Origin: Chara braunii
Taxonomy: Eukaryota > Streptophyta > Charophyceae > Charales > Characeae
Assembly (NCBI GenBank): GCA_003427395.1
Contig: BFEA01000021.1
Span: 689,733-726,087, forward strand
Direction of reading: 5' to 3'
Length of the DNA stretch: 36,355 bases
Shown: piece by piece, positions 28,124-36,355 of the stretch
Numbering within the stretch: the stretch's first letter is position 1
How the letters are laid out: every line of letters starts with the position of its first letter
Made by a program: the position numbers and the translations under genes
Notes under the pieces: generated by a model
The model's database searches: none
Told to the model about the DNA's origin: nothing
Seen by the model: only the letters and a program-made list of their open reading frames with translations

Positions 28124-31100
28124 CGACGCTCTGGAGCTTATTTCGCCGTCTTTATTACTTCAGGACCTCCTCACCTTCCCATTTGCGTTGCAGAGAGGTT
28201 AATTATTTTCTTCAGCTCATTGTTGTTGGTCTTATTCTGGGTGGTTGTATTCCTTGGGCTTCAAAATTTGAAGGGCACCTACTGAATTTTTGGCAGACGC
28301 GTGGAGATGATTTTGTCAGCGGTCTGTTGGTTTATTTACTTGTATCACCAATCTACAGGCATGTTTATATTGGTAGCACGAGTCGTGATCTGCCCTCTCG
28401 TTGGAGTGAGCACGTATACCGTGCTAAGAATGAGTCACTTATTAACAATGGTCGCCGCAAGGAGAGATTGTATGGTTGGATGAAATGCGTAGGTATTGAG
28501 GGTTATGTGGCTGTTCCTTTGTCATCTTGTTCGAAGGAGAATCTGCTGATTGTTGAGCGATTTTATATTAAACAGTTTTGTCCTGCACTTAACACTAGGT
28601 AGCGACCAAGGCGTCGACGTCGAGGTAGACCGGGTAAGAGAGAACGACGTCAAAGGAGGAACCGCAGGCTGTCGAGCTCTCCGGCGCTCGTACCTTCTGT
28701 TGATGGTGGTGCCTTTAAATCCGGTTTGTTGTTGTTTCATTCATCCACTGAAATTGTGTCGCAGAGCTTGCTGCGTATCTTGGATTACTGTCGAGACCGC
28801 CATATTCATGAGCTTTCTGTTGTTTGTAGGGGAGGTTCGTTGTGTATCGATTCATGGAAGCTTCTTAGGCGTTGTTACGGTTTTTCGGTGATTTCATGCA
28901 GGTTTGGTACGGATCAGTTGCGTTCGTCAAAGGGATGGTTTGTCGATGGTGCTTTCATCTCTTTTCGTTCTGTTCGCCCTTTCTGTAATCAATCTCTTTG
29001 TCTTAAAGCCCCTCTGTCTTCCTTCCTTAGCAACCCTTCGTCTAAACGAACACTTGTCACCTGGGATCTTGACTTGCTTATCTCTGCTTTCTCTGCAGTT
29101 AGATGCTTTTCGGATAAGCGTACTTGCTTTCGACTTCGGTTGATTCTTTCCAAATATATCTCCTCCAGGTTCAATCTTTCTATTCGTAAGCGGCTTGTCG
29201 TTCGAATTACCTATGATGTGGTGTTCTGCAAAAGCGAGATTCGTAGTGTATGTGCTAAGATTATTTGGAAGTTAAGTATTAATAAGCAATGGCAGTCTAT
29301 GTTGGTGCGAAGGATGCGTGTGGTATGGCGGAAGAATCGTACGATCGGGGATCGTATCCATAACTTTCGTAGTTTTTCTAAACAGACCTCTTATGAATGC
29401 ACTTGTTCTTCCGTTGACCCAACTTTGGCCCGTGTGGGTGGGCACGTGGTTTTCCGACTCAGTGAGGATAATTCCTTCCCACCATGGATGAGCAATTCTA
29501 AAAATATCTTACGACCTGCTGCGGGAGATCCTATTGGTGCATTGCGAAGGCAGATTAGGTCCGCATTCCTGTCCTTTTTTGAGCTGGATTCCGGGCCGGC
29601 ATTGTTTGAGTTATCTCATTCGGAACTCGGCAGTTGTTTGACCAAGGCTTCCGTTGACTCCTTCATTTCAGAGTCTATGCTAGTGAGCAGGCGTGTCGTT
29701 TTCAGGGTCTGGTTTATTGTCCGATTAATCACAATCCTGGCGATCCATTGGTTTGTTGCCCTGTTGTGTTTGGGGCAGGTATGAGTAAGCTCTTCACTTG
29801 TAACTCCTCTTCCTGCGTGAGCCCATTGATGTTGATGACCTTTTTGGACGTTGTGGTTCGTTGCATAAGAGTTTGGGTTTTGGTAAGATTGGGAAATGGG
29901 ATGCGCACGGCAACTTTGGTAGTGCGTATTGTTTGCCTAAGCATAAGGATATTAGTCGATGGCGGCCCATTTGCCCTTCACATTCGGAAGGTGTTGCTCT
30001 ATGCGGAAAGCGTATTGCTTATGTTGTCAATGAGCTTCTTTGGCGGTTACCTAGATCTATGCATTTCAATCTTCGTAGTACCTCTGACTTTGTCGAAGGG
30101 ATTAGCTTTGTAAATGAGACGATAAAGAAGAATGATCTCCTGTTGGGGGCTTTCTTTGATGTAAAAGAGATGTTCTCGAATCTGCCCCATAACTCGATTC
30201 GGAGGGCCCTGCAATGGGTCATCAACTATTGGCTTGGGGATGGTTTCACTGGTGTACTGGTACGTAAGCATGGTAAGACTGCACGCTTGACGAGAGGACG
30301 GTCTGAAGACAGTTGAATTCTTATTAAATTCTCCACTTTGTTCAACTTCGTCTCTCATGAGCTTGATCACACATTTGTACGTGCTTCTGGTATGTTGCTG
30401 AGACAGGTGCTGGGCATTCCGATGGGCAAATCGATCAGCCCTGCCCTTGCTTGTCTACTTTGTGCATTCAACAAATATAGTTTTCTGTCGTCCTTGAGCT
30501 CTGATCGCAGGTTGATTGCTGGCTTTAGGATTGTGGATGATGTCTCAATCTTTGTACGTTCTTCCAAACTCTCCTCTCCATCTCTTCTCAAGGCACAGTC
30601 TATTGTTGATCGCTTTCGCAGATGCTATGACCCAAACTTGACGTTGGAGCAGACGAATGACAGCAGCAGCTGGGACTTCATTGGCTGTACCGTCAGAGTA
30701 TTTGATAATCCCTGCAGAATTGGGTGTGTGGCGTTGCATAAGAACCAACGCGTAATTTCTGAGCGGGGTTTGATTTTTCACAGTCTACAAGGTTTCTCTT
30801 CTTTCTCGAGTCGTCAATAGAAGATGGTCGTGATCACTTCCTTTCTGTACCGGGCCCGTGTCTACACCAATGTTCCTGGTCTGGAGTTTGCTTTCTTGCT
30901 AACCTTGAAGCATGAGTTGTGGTTGAGAGGATATCCTGACATCTACTTGGATGTCTCTCTCGAGAAATTTTCTCGGAAATTCTCAGATTGTTGGGATCAT
31001 TGGTTGGGGATTTTGACTAAGTGGGATCGTCTTTTCTCCTTGAAGAAGGTTGTTTCAGGTGCTGATTTTCATAAGCCCGCATTAGGGTCGTGTGACTGGA

Positions 31101-31129
31101 CTTATCTCTTTTTTTTGGTTTGGTTCTGA
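28075..31129 (+). pseudogene. PLE3 ORF2: GIY-YIG endonuclease / reverse transcriptase, broken
   Basis: The frame opens at 28075, overlaps ORF1 by 49 nt in the -1 register and has no ATG before the nuclease. GIY-YIG motifs: VYLLVSP, HVYIGST, R in SRWSEH, E in VERFYI, N in PALNTR. A TAG at 28600 follows directly, then the basic patch (RPRRRRGRPGKRERRQRR) in the same frame. The linker has CTCSSVDP and RVGGHVVFRLSE. Between about 29680 and 29861 the frame shifts, and the reverse transcriptase follows: RPICPSHSEG, FDVKEMFSNLPH, GIPMGKSISPALAC, intact RIVDDVSIF, and FIGC. Stops occur at 30314 and 30818; the tail (MVVITSFLYRAR ... LWLRGYPD) ends at 31129. Catalytic residues are kept. Confidence 0.9.
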
Positions 31130-31399
31130 TCGCCGGTCTTTGCTTTTGCTTTGTTCTGTTTGTTTTTTCCTATCGATTTGTGTGTTTCGTTGGCTTTGGG
31201 TTGAGTAATGGGTTTTGGTAGCTTTATGTAGGGGGACCCACGGAACGTGTTTGGGCCTACTCGGTCGGTGCTGGGTCGCTGGAGAAAGTTGGAAGTTTCG
31301 TATGCAGTGGTTCGAGTTCAATCTGTTGTTTGGCCTTTGGTTTGTTTGAACTTAGGTTTTGCCGATGGATGCCGTCTCCTTTTGACAATTTTCTCAGTC
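31130..31399 (+). other. PLE3 3' untranslated region before the pseudo-LTR
   Basis: T/G-rich, no coding frame with recognisable motifs. Confidence 0.6.
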
Positions 31400-31921
31400 G
31401 ACTTGTCGTCGGTTTGTAAGTATCTGACCTGTTTTCAGGCTTTTGGCCTCGGATTTGTTAGTTTTTGCGACCAGGTTAGTTGCTAGTTTTTTTTAGGTTA
31501 GTTGCTAGTTTTTTCCTTTCTTCTGTTTGTAGTCCTATTTTTGGAAGACTGTAGTCTCGTGGACGTGACTTTTCTTGGGCAGCGGTGGTTGACGCTGGAA
31601 CTATTCACTTTCAACTATTAATACGCAGTGTACTTTTTACTCGTCGCACTTGCGACGACCAAGACCCCTGATGAGGCTGGTTGGCGGGCCAGCCGAAACG
31701 TCGGGTCCACGCCGCTGTACGTCATTGATAAATTTCAATACTTACGTCGCGTCCGGGTTACATGCACCTGCGTGTATTGTCTTTCTCGTCATTTTCCTAC
31801 TCCATTCATTTACTTCTTCCCCTTACTCTATCCCTCTCCCACTCCACTGTCTTGGTTCTGATGTATGATTGGTCGATGAGTGTTTACCTTCAAGTCAGCT
31901 TGTCGTTTCCTCGTCAACTGC
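31400..31921 (+). repeat. PLE3 pseudo-LTR, 3' copy
   Basis: Matches 26170-26669 over its whole length. It is 22 bp longer because ttaggttagttgctagtttt is locally duplicated at about 31475-31515. Confidence 0.93.
31663..31707 (+). ncRNA. Hammerhead ribozyme, PLE3 3' copy, minimal form without internal stem III
   Basis: GACCC (31663-31667) pairs with GGGTC (31703-31707) as stem I. CTGATGA (31668-31674) is the intact core box. GGCTGG and CCAGCC form a 6-bp stem II with an 8-nt loop. GAAA (31695-31698) follows, then CGTC with the GTC cleavage triplet directly abutting stem I. There is no room for an intramolecular stem III, but ACGT there is a palindrome that can pair between two RNAs. Minimal hammerheads that cleave as dimers are known from Penelope-like elements. 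All invariant bases seem present, so this copy may be active. Confidence 0.85.
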
Positions 31922-31933
31922 AAGGCAAAAGTT

Positions 31934-32147
31934 GTTCATTTTATTTTTTTGTATAACATAGTTCTATTTTTTTTTTTTTAAATGAATTTTATAAAGAACC
32001 TCGTTTTTTTTTGTTTTTTTGTTTTTTTTTATAAAGAATTTCGATGTAATCCTAAGGCAAAAGTTGTTCAGTTTATGTTTCTGCATAGCATAGATTTGTT
32101 TCGGAATTTTTTGAGTTGTTTTTTTTTTTTGGCCATTCGGCCTTCAG
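31934..32147. other. T-rich flank of PLE3 with a duplicated segment
   Basis: aaggcaaaagttgttca occurs at 31922 and 32054 and each copy is followed by similar sequence (ttttat/tttatg ... cata(a)cata), so the site was already a tandem duplication. Long T tracts end in ttcag at 32147, a good splice-acceptor context for the exon candidate that follows. Confidence 0.6.
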
Positions 32148-32378
32148 ACAGACTATCCGGGGAGGACGTCTTTAATTGGCCGCATGGTGGCAGATCCAGG
32201 CTATTTGCAGAAGCTGGCTTTCGAGCAAGGGATGACCATCGTGCTGAACCTGCTGTGGGAAATCCAACACCGTGGGGCCAAGATCAAAGAGGAATGGGAC
32301 TTAACGGCGATGAACATAATCCGATCAGACAACCCTGGACGGTCAGTGGGGTCCCGAACGTCCGATCTGGTAACCTAG
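32148..32378 (+). CDS. Possible exon resembling the RETICULATA-related (DUF3411) family
   Basis: After a T-rich tract and AG at 32147 the frame is open in phase 0: GRMVADPGYLQKLAFEQG, then LLWEIQHRGAKIKEEWDL. The pattern R-x2-ADP-x-[FY]-L ... E-x-Q-x-RG ... E resembles the conserved block of plastid-envelope RETICULATA-related proteins as I remember it. Donor candidates are GTCAGT at 32340 and GTAACC at 32370; the frame itself runs to a TAG at 32376. I see no companion exons, so it may be an exon of a long-intron gene or a captured fragment. The family match is from memory and is the weak point. Confidence 0.38.
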   Translation, partial: TDYPGRTSLIGRMVADPGYLQKLAFEQGMTIVLNLLWEIQHRGAKIKEEWDLTAMNIIRSDNPGRSVGSRTSDLVT

Positions 32379-33011
32379 GAAAAGAAAGAAAAAGGACATA
32401 TCGGACATTGTTCTCTGGCGCTCACTAAGGCGCGAACCAACTTCCCCGAAGTTCCTAACCACTGCCTACCTTCTGTCGAGGGACCAAGGAGAAAACCAAG
32501 AACAAGGGACTGCCATTCAATTTATCCCCGACCCCCCCCCCCCTCCACGTACCCCCAATCCCGGTTGCGCAGAAGATGGCGCTTATCTGAAAAGAGCTCG
32601 TCACAGGCCTCCCAACGAGCAGAGCAAATAGACTTTTAGGGGGGTTAGGGTTTTAGGGTTTGGGGGCTTTGCCGAGCCGCATACGAGTGAAGCATATGTT
32701 TGATAAAAAGAGGTCATTTGATCTTTGCTTCGCTGGCTTCTCCCATAACACTATATGTTTGATAAAAACAGGTCGTTTGATCTTTGCTTCAAAAAAAAAT
32801 AGAAAAAAAAAAAAAAAGGGCACGACAGTGCAGCCTTTTGAGGCCCAGAACATGACCTTTTGACTAGACCATAGTGACCGCAAGGGTCAGATTACTGGGG
32901 CCCGGTGCAAACGGCACTGGCAACGGACGTTGGGTTAGTGAGGAAAATAGGGACTGTTTGGGACCCGCCCGACGCGGCTGTATAGCCGGGTCAGGAAAAG
33001 CACGGTCCAAA
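32379..33011. other. No gene seen; short repeats
   Basis: It includes a 13-C run near 32528, one satellite unit with ttagggttttagggtttggg at about 32643-32662, and two copies of atatgtttgataaaaa plus tttgatctttgcttc (about 32694-32731 and 32753-32790). Nothing coding is supported. Confidence 0.5.
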
Positions 33012-33093
33012 ATGGCGAAGATAAGAATGACTGCGGTAACATCTTCTATAACAATATCATCACTTCTACGAGAGTCTTGCACTCTTCAGGAAG
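33012..33093 (+). CDS. Possible first exon with a transit-peptide-like N-terminus
   Basis: AAAATGGCG is a strong plant initiation context. The peptide MAKIRMTAVTSSITISSLLR is rich in Ser/Thr and basic, and lacks early acidic residues, like plastid or mitochondrial targeting peptides. It ends at a consensus donor, GAAG|GTAAGT (33090-33099). A T/C-rich stretch follows, with a possible acceptor at 33419. The frame is also open upstream to an ATG at 32874. Without downstream exons this stays a guess. Confidence 0.25.
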
Positions 33094-33729
33094 GTAAGTG
33101 TCAGGCTGAGTCTGACGTGGTTTCTGTTCTCTCTCCCGACATATCCCCTTTGTCTTCTCTCTTTTCCACAACCGCCGTGCATTGCGAGCCAAGTTTCATT
33201 TGTGTGGCCGCACACTTATCTTTCCTTCTCTCTGCCCGAGGGGTTGGGGAGGGAGAAGGGTGGGAGGAGGGGTCCGTCCGGCTGGGCATGAGGAAACGCA
33301 GGGTTTGGTGGATCAAGCATGGGCAATGGAAGCGAGGAGTGGGATAGAGGCAAGGATTTAGGGAGAGCGGATCTACCCCCTTCATATGACAACCTTGTTT
33401 TATCTCTGTCATTGTGAAGGTCGAGCTGATCGTAGAGGAGTGGGCCCGACTGTTGATGCTGATGTTATGCCCGCACCCCTGAAATCATTTTGCTGTATGA
33501 TCTGCACATCCCTCTATTGGGGAAGATGATAATTTTTTTTTGTGGAATTACGATGATTGACGGTTTGCCCGCAGGTCGAGGCTCTGTTATTTCCACAATG
33601 ATATCTCCCTTTTATCTCGTGTTCATATCCGCCATTCATTGATTCAATCCAAGAGTCGAGGGTTTCCCCCTCTACATCACTCTTGTGTTACTTTTGGCAG
33701 TGGTAGTAGGAAGACACCAGAGTTCGCAA
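33094..33729. other. Possible intron or intergenic DNA
   Basis: Pyrimidine-rich plus strand with several ttttctctctt runs. No protein motif is recognisable in any frame. Confidence 0.35.
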
Positions 33730-34080
33730 CTGGGATTTTTCGGGATACCTGTACCTGACCTAACCACACCCTCTTTGAAAACCAACCACCCATAGCCACT
33801 GTACACTTGGCCTGCCGGACCTTCAAGTTTACCCATCTCCACCTGCTAAAAAAAAAAAAAAAGTATACCGAGACCTACCCTACCTGAACCTCTTCAGCAT
33901 GTAACTGGTCATACCTACCCATGAACAATTTTTTTCAACACCACCCATGGCCACCTGAACCCAAACCGTTTGTTAACCACCCATACCCTACGCTACCCAA
34001 GTTTTGTTTATCTGTACCCACCCGTACCTACCCATTATTGTATGCACCCACCCGTAACCACCCGTGCTCGTCACCCACCC

Positions 34081-34330
34081 TCCCCTAACCGCCCATAACC
34101 ACCCTAACTGTCCCTAACTGTCCCTAACCGTCCCTAACCGTCCCTAACCGCTCCTAACTGTCCCTAACTGTCCCTAACCGCACCTAGCTGTCCCTAACTG
34201 TCCCTAACTGTCTCTAACCGCCCCTAACTTTTTCACTATTTTTTTTTTTCTTAACCGCCCCTAACTGCCCCCTACTTGTCCTTAACCGCCCCAAACTGTC
34301 GCCAACTGCCCCCAACCACCCCCAACCTGT
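34081..34330. repeat. 10-bp tandem repeat tccctaacYg
   Basis: From 34101 to 34230 nearly every 10 bp repeats tccctaactg or tccctaaccg (about 13 units in register). Degenerate units extend to both sides, interrupted by a T tract near 34240. Each unit contains ccctaa, the core of plant and animal telomere repeats, but the 10-bp period is not telomeric. Confidence 0.92.
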
Positions 34331-34442
34331 ATAGCATCTGCAAATGCAACAACCCTTGGTTCTGCTGGGGAAAAAACAAATTGTGCCGACCACAGGTTTG
34401 CTGGCGGGAGGGGGGCTTAACGAGGAGTGTATGTGTGTGTGT

Positions 34443-34459
34443 GGGGGGGGGGGGGGGGG
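34443..34459 (+). repeat. Poly(G) run of 17
   Basis: Follows a short (TG)n tract. A run this long is prone to sequencing length error. Confidence 0.9.
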
Positions 34460-34780
34460 TAGGAACGGGTGGGTATACCATGGTTACCCGATGGGAACCT
34501 CCACCCGCCCGTACCCACCCTTTTTTATTTTGGCCACCCATACTTGCCCATAACCATGTAGTTCTTTTTCTGGCTGCCCATACCCTTTTTTTTTTTTTTT
34601 TATCCCTACCCCTACCTGCCCCTACCCACCAATGATCTCCAAAAAGGGCAACTGTGCCTGCCCTAACAACCACCACCTTTTGTTTGTGCCTCCCCATACC
34701 CAACTCCCCCTTCGGAGGGGGTACCCATACCCGCCTGTAACCTGGCAGTTACAGTTGGGTACGGCCGGGTTCGAGCAATG

Positions 34781-35203
34781 GTTACCCGTTTGCGCTCTCT
34801 GGAAGACACGTATTTAGCTAATTACTGATCATAATTACATGGGGTTCGACCATGATCAGAGTCCTTGTGTTTGATTTGCTTAGCCCTATCATGACACACG
34901 AGTCGCCCGGCTATAGTACGGCAAAACTCAATTTTTGCATGGCGGGGGGTTAATCCTTCCCATCAGGGGAAGCAATCAATGCCCCTTGCGCATTCTGCAC
35001 TTTTCATGTTTAGGGAAGCTGTCTCCGCGGGAGCAGTGGCTGAGGCTCTTCCAAACCTAATGGGAAGAGGCGTGTGTTTGTGTTGTATTCAATCTCTTAA
35101 TCTGAGCCTTGGGCACTGGGCCCTCATTGCCCCTCAATTAAAAAAATAAAGGAAATGAGAGATTAGACCCTTATGATAATTAAGGGGGATCCTGTTCTAA
35201 TTT
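34781..35203. other. No gene seen
   Basis: A/T-richer DNA after the C-rich tract, without supported coding frames. Confidence 0.45.
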
Positions 35204-35259
35204 TAGCACAGGGCCGACTCTTCATATTCCAGAGTCGGGCCTGTCCCAGCCCTGTGCTA
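35204..35259. repeat. Nested inverted repeat (two-step hairpin)
   Basis: Outer arms tagcacaggg (35204-35213) and ccctgtgcta (35250-35259) enclose inner arms ccgactc (35214-35220) and gagtcgg (35232-35238). All pair perfectly. Diverged copies of the arm words (ttttagcacRgg, attccaggattggg) recur to about 35430. Confidence 0.85.
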
Positions 35260-36355
35260 TTTTTAGCACGAGACTGATTGTTCGTATTCCAGGATTGGGC
35301 CTGCTTTATTTTTAGCACAGGCCCGGTCTAATTTTAGCACAGGGCCGACTGTACGGATCTCACAAACAGGGTTTGTCCCTGTCCCGTTCTATAATTAGCG
35401 CAATCCCTCACTAATTTTAAAACAGGACTGGTACCAGCCACGAACGTGGGACTACAGGACTTGGGGGCGATTGTTTAGCCTCTCCACTATAAAAGGAGAA
35501 GGTGGTGTCATTTGTGAGGGACGTGTTGGAATGTGGAAGCGCTGGTGGAGCGGTAAGGAGGAGCATGCACTAGAGCCACTATGCAGGGGCGAGCAAGCGG
35601 AGAAGCAAGTTGGACGAGAGTAAGGCAAGCATGCGGGAGGTAGGGAAGGGGAGAGCTGCCTATGGCAGGGGCAATGGGCAGGATTCCATCTAGGACCACT
35701 GTCATCTCTCTCACCTTTGACATGCACTTCATGAAAACTGGACCGAAACGAAGTTCATTTTGCCAAATTATGCGATACGTTTTTTCGTAAACTAGCTTTG
35801 AGGACAAGATTTAGACCTTGGGTTTATGTGACACAACAAGACGAGAAAACTGGTTTTCAAGAAAACACAATTAGCCCAGCGATCCGTGACTCACAACAAC
35901 ATATTAGAAAACATTTTTTTTTTCCAAAATGAAGACGCCCGAAGAAGCTACGTCAATACCATAATAGTTTTGCAGAAAATTTGAGGTTGTCCACACGTAC
36001 AATCGAGAGGCCATATAAGAAATGAAAATGGGTCGGACTCCAAAAAGGGCAGAAGAACAAAGAAACCAATTCCCAATTGCCATCATCAACTCTCTCCACA
36101 AAAAGAGACAAAGACAAATCCCCTGCAAATAACACTTGAGTTAGCGTGCCCACAATCAAACAACACAGTAATTAATCAGATCAACTGGCAAAGAAGATAT
36201 CACAAGCCGAAAATGAGATTGAGTTGCTTATTTATAAGTTTATTGCAAGTACGACGTACAACAAGCATCCCATGGTGCAAGTCCCAACAATTATGCAGAA
36301 AGCCCGCAACCATACAAGAAACGAAAGGGGGAGCAGTGGAGGGGGGAGGGGGGAG
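35260..36355. other. No gene recognised
   Basis: 35260-35430 has further degenerate ttttagcaca repeats. A minus-strand frame at 35904-36159 (LFVERVDDGNWELVSLFF) is preceded on that strand by ttatttgcag, an acceptor-like context, but I recognise no family and do not call it. The right edge is purine-rich. Confidence 0.35.

Larger units (their letters stand above)
26156..31933 (+). mobile_element. PLE3: complete Penelope-like element with target duplication
   Basis: An exact 12-bp duplication aaggcaaaagtt lies at 26156-26167 and 31922-31933. Between are two pseudo-LTRs (26170-26669 and 31400-31921), ORF1 (26781-28123) and ORF2 (28075-31129), all on the plus strand. The pseudo-LTRs differ at few positions, so the insertion is younger than PLE2, yet the ORFs already carry stops and frameshifts. 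A third copy of the target word at 32054-32065 shows that the insertion hit a local duplication. Confidence 0.93.
33730..34780. repeat. C-rich, G-poor low-complexity tract (acccaccc / cctaacc)
   Basis: For about 1 kb the plus strand is dominated by ccacccatacc and ccctaacc words, with few G. It looks like a decayed family of short C-rich repeats surrounding the better-preserved decamer array. Confidence 0.75.

Noticed and set aside
31300-31325. tRNA B-box-like ggttcgagttc
   Set aside because: No A box at the right distance and no cloverleaf; same for gttcgagcccc near 11241 and 19413 and ggttcgacc near 34843.
32643-32665. Interstitial telomere
   Set aside because: Only two or three imperfect ttagggttt words are present; better explained as one unit of the degenerate satellite.
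34272-34703. Overlapping open frames on both strands
   Set aside because: Produced by C-rich low-complexity DNA with Pro/Gly/His-rich translations.

Overview
This looks like intergenic, repeat-dominated nuclear DNA of a eukaryote in the green lineage. There is no bacterial-style gene packing; nearly all recognisable coding capacity belongs to transposable elements in several states of decay. The permuted Penelope-like elements (GIY-YIG nuclease in front of the reverse transcriptase), a PIF/Harbinger transposase and plant-type LINEs with a terminal zinc ribbon suggest a charophyte alga such as Chara. That is an inference: nothing in the window fixes the species.

Layout. 0-1.8 kb: a frameshifted PIF/Harbinger transposase (minus), with the end of a second reading frame converging on it. 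2.0-2.4 kb: a 118-bp tandem repeat holding a Tn5/Nextera mate-pair junction adapter, an assembly artefact. 2.6-7.4 kb: Penelope-like element PLE1 (minus, decayed). 7.4-10.7 kb: short tandem repeats, a dispersed GCCTCGC motif family and a LINE 3' end. 10.75-19.53 kb: PLE2 (minus), bounded by an 11-bp target duplication and two pseudo-LTRs. Three later elements sit inside it: a 310-bp palindrome between its two ORFs, a 550-bp terminal-inverted-repeat element, and a 5'-truncated LINE with its own 13-bp target duplication. 21.3-22.6 kb: a LINE fragment preceded by an inverted LINE endonuclease start. 22.9-26.1 kb: degenerate satellite and large CA/TG microsatellites. 26.16-31.93 kb: PLE3 (plus), complete with two ~500-bp pseudo-LTRs and a 12-bp target duplication. 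32-36 kb: low-copy-looking DNA with two possible host exons, a C-rich decamer satellite and hairpin-forming repeats.

The most interesting content is the set of three related Penelope-like elements. All share one architecture: a gag-like ORF1 (CCHC zinc knuckle in two of them, charged coiled coil, SAP-like helix pair), then an ORF2 with N-terminal GIY-YIG endonuclease, a basic patch, a C-x-C/GHV linker motif and the reverse transcriptase. ORF1 and ORF2 overlap or abut in PLE1 and PLE3. Pseudo-LTRs of PLE2 and PLE3 carry hammerhead ribozyme motifs on the element's sense strand, and PLE1 keeps a degenerate one. In PLE3 the motif lacks an internal stem III and has the palindrome ACGT there, as in minimal hammerheads that work as dimers. 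None of the three looks autonomous now: PLE1 and PLE3 are broken by stops and frameshifts, and PLE2's long intact ORF2 has lost one catalytic aspartate and its C-terminal tail.

All calls were made by eye from sequence and translations; no database search or folding program was run.
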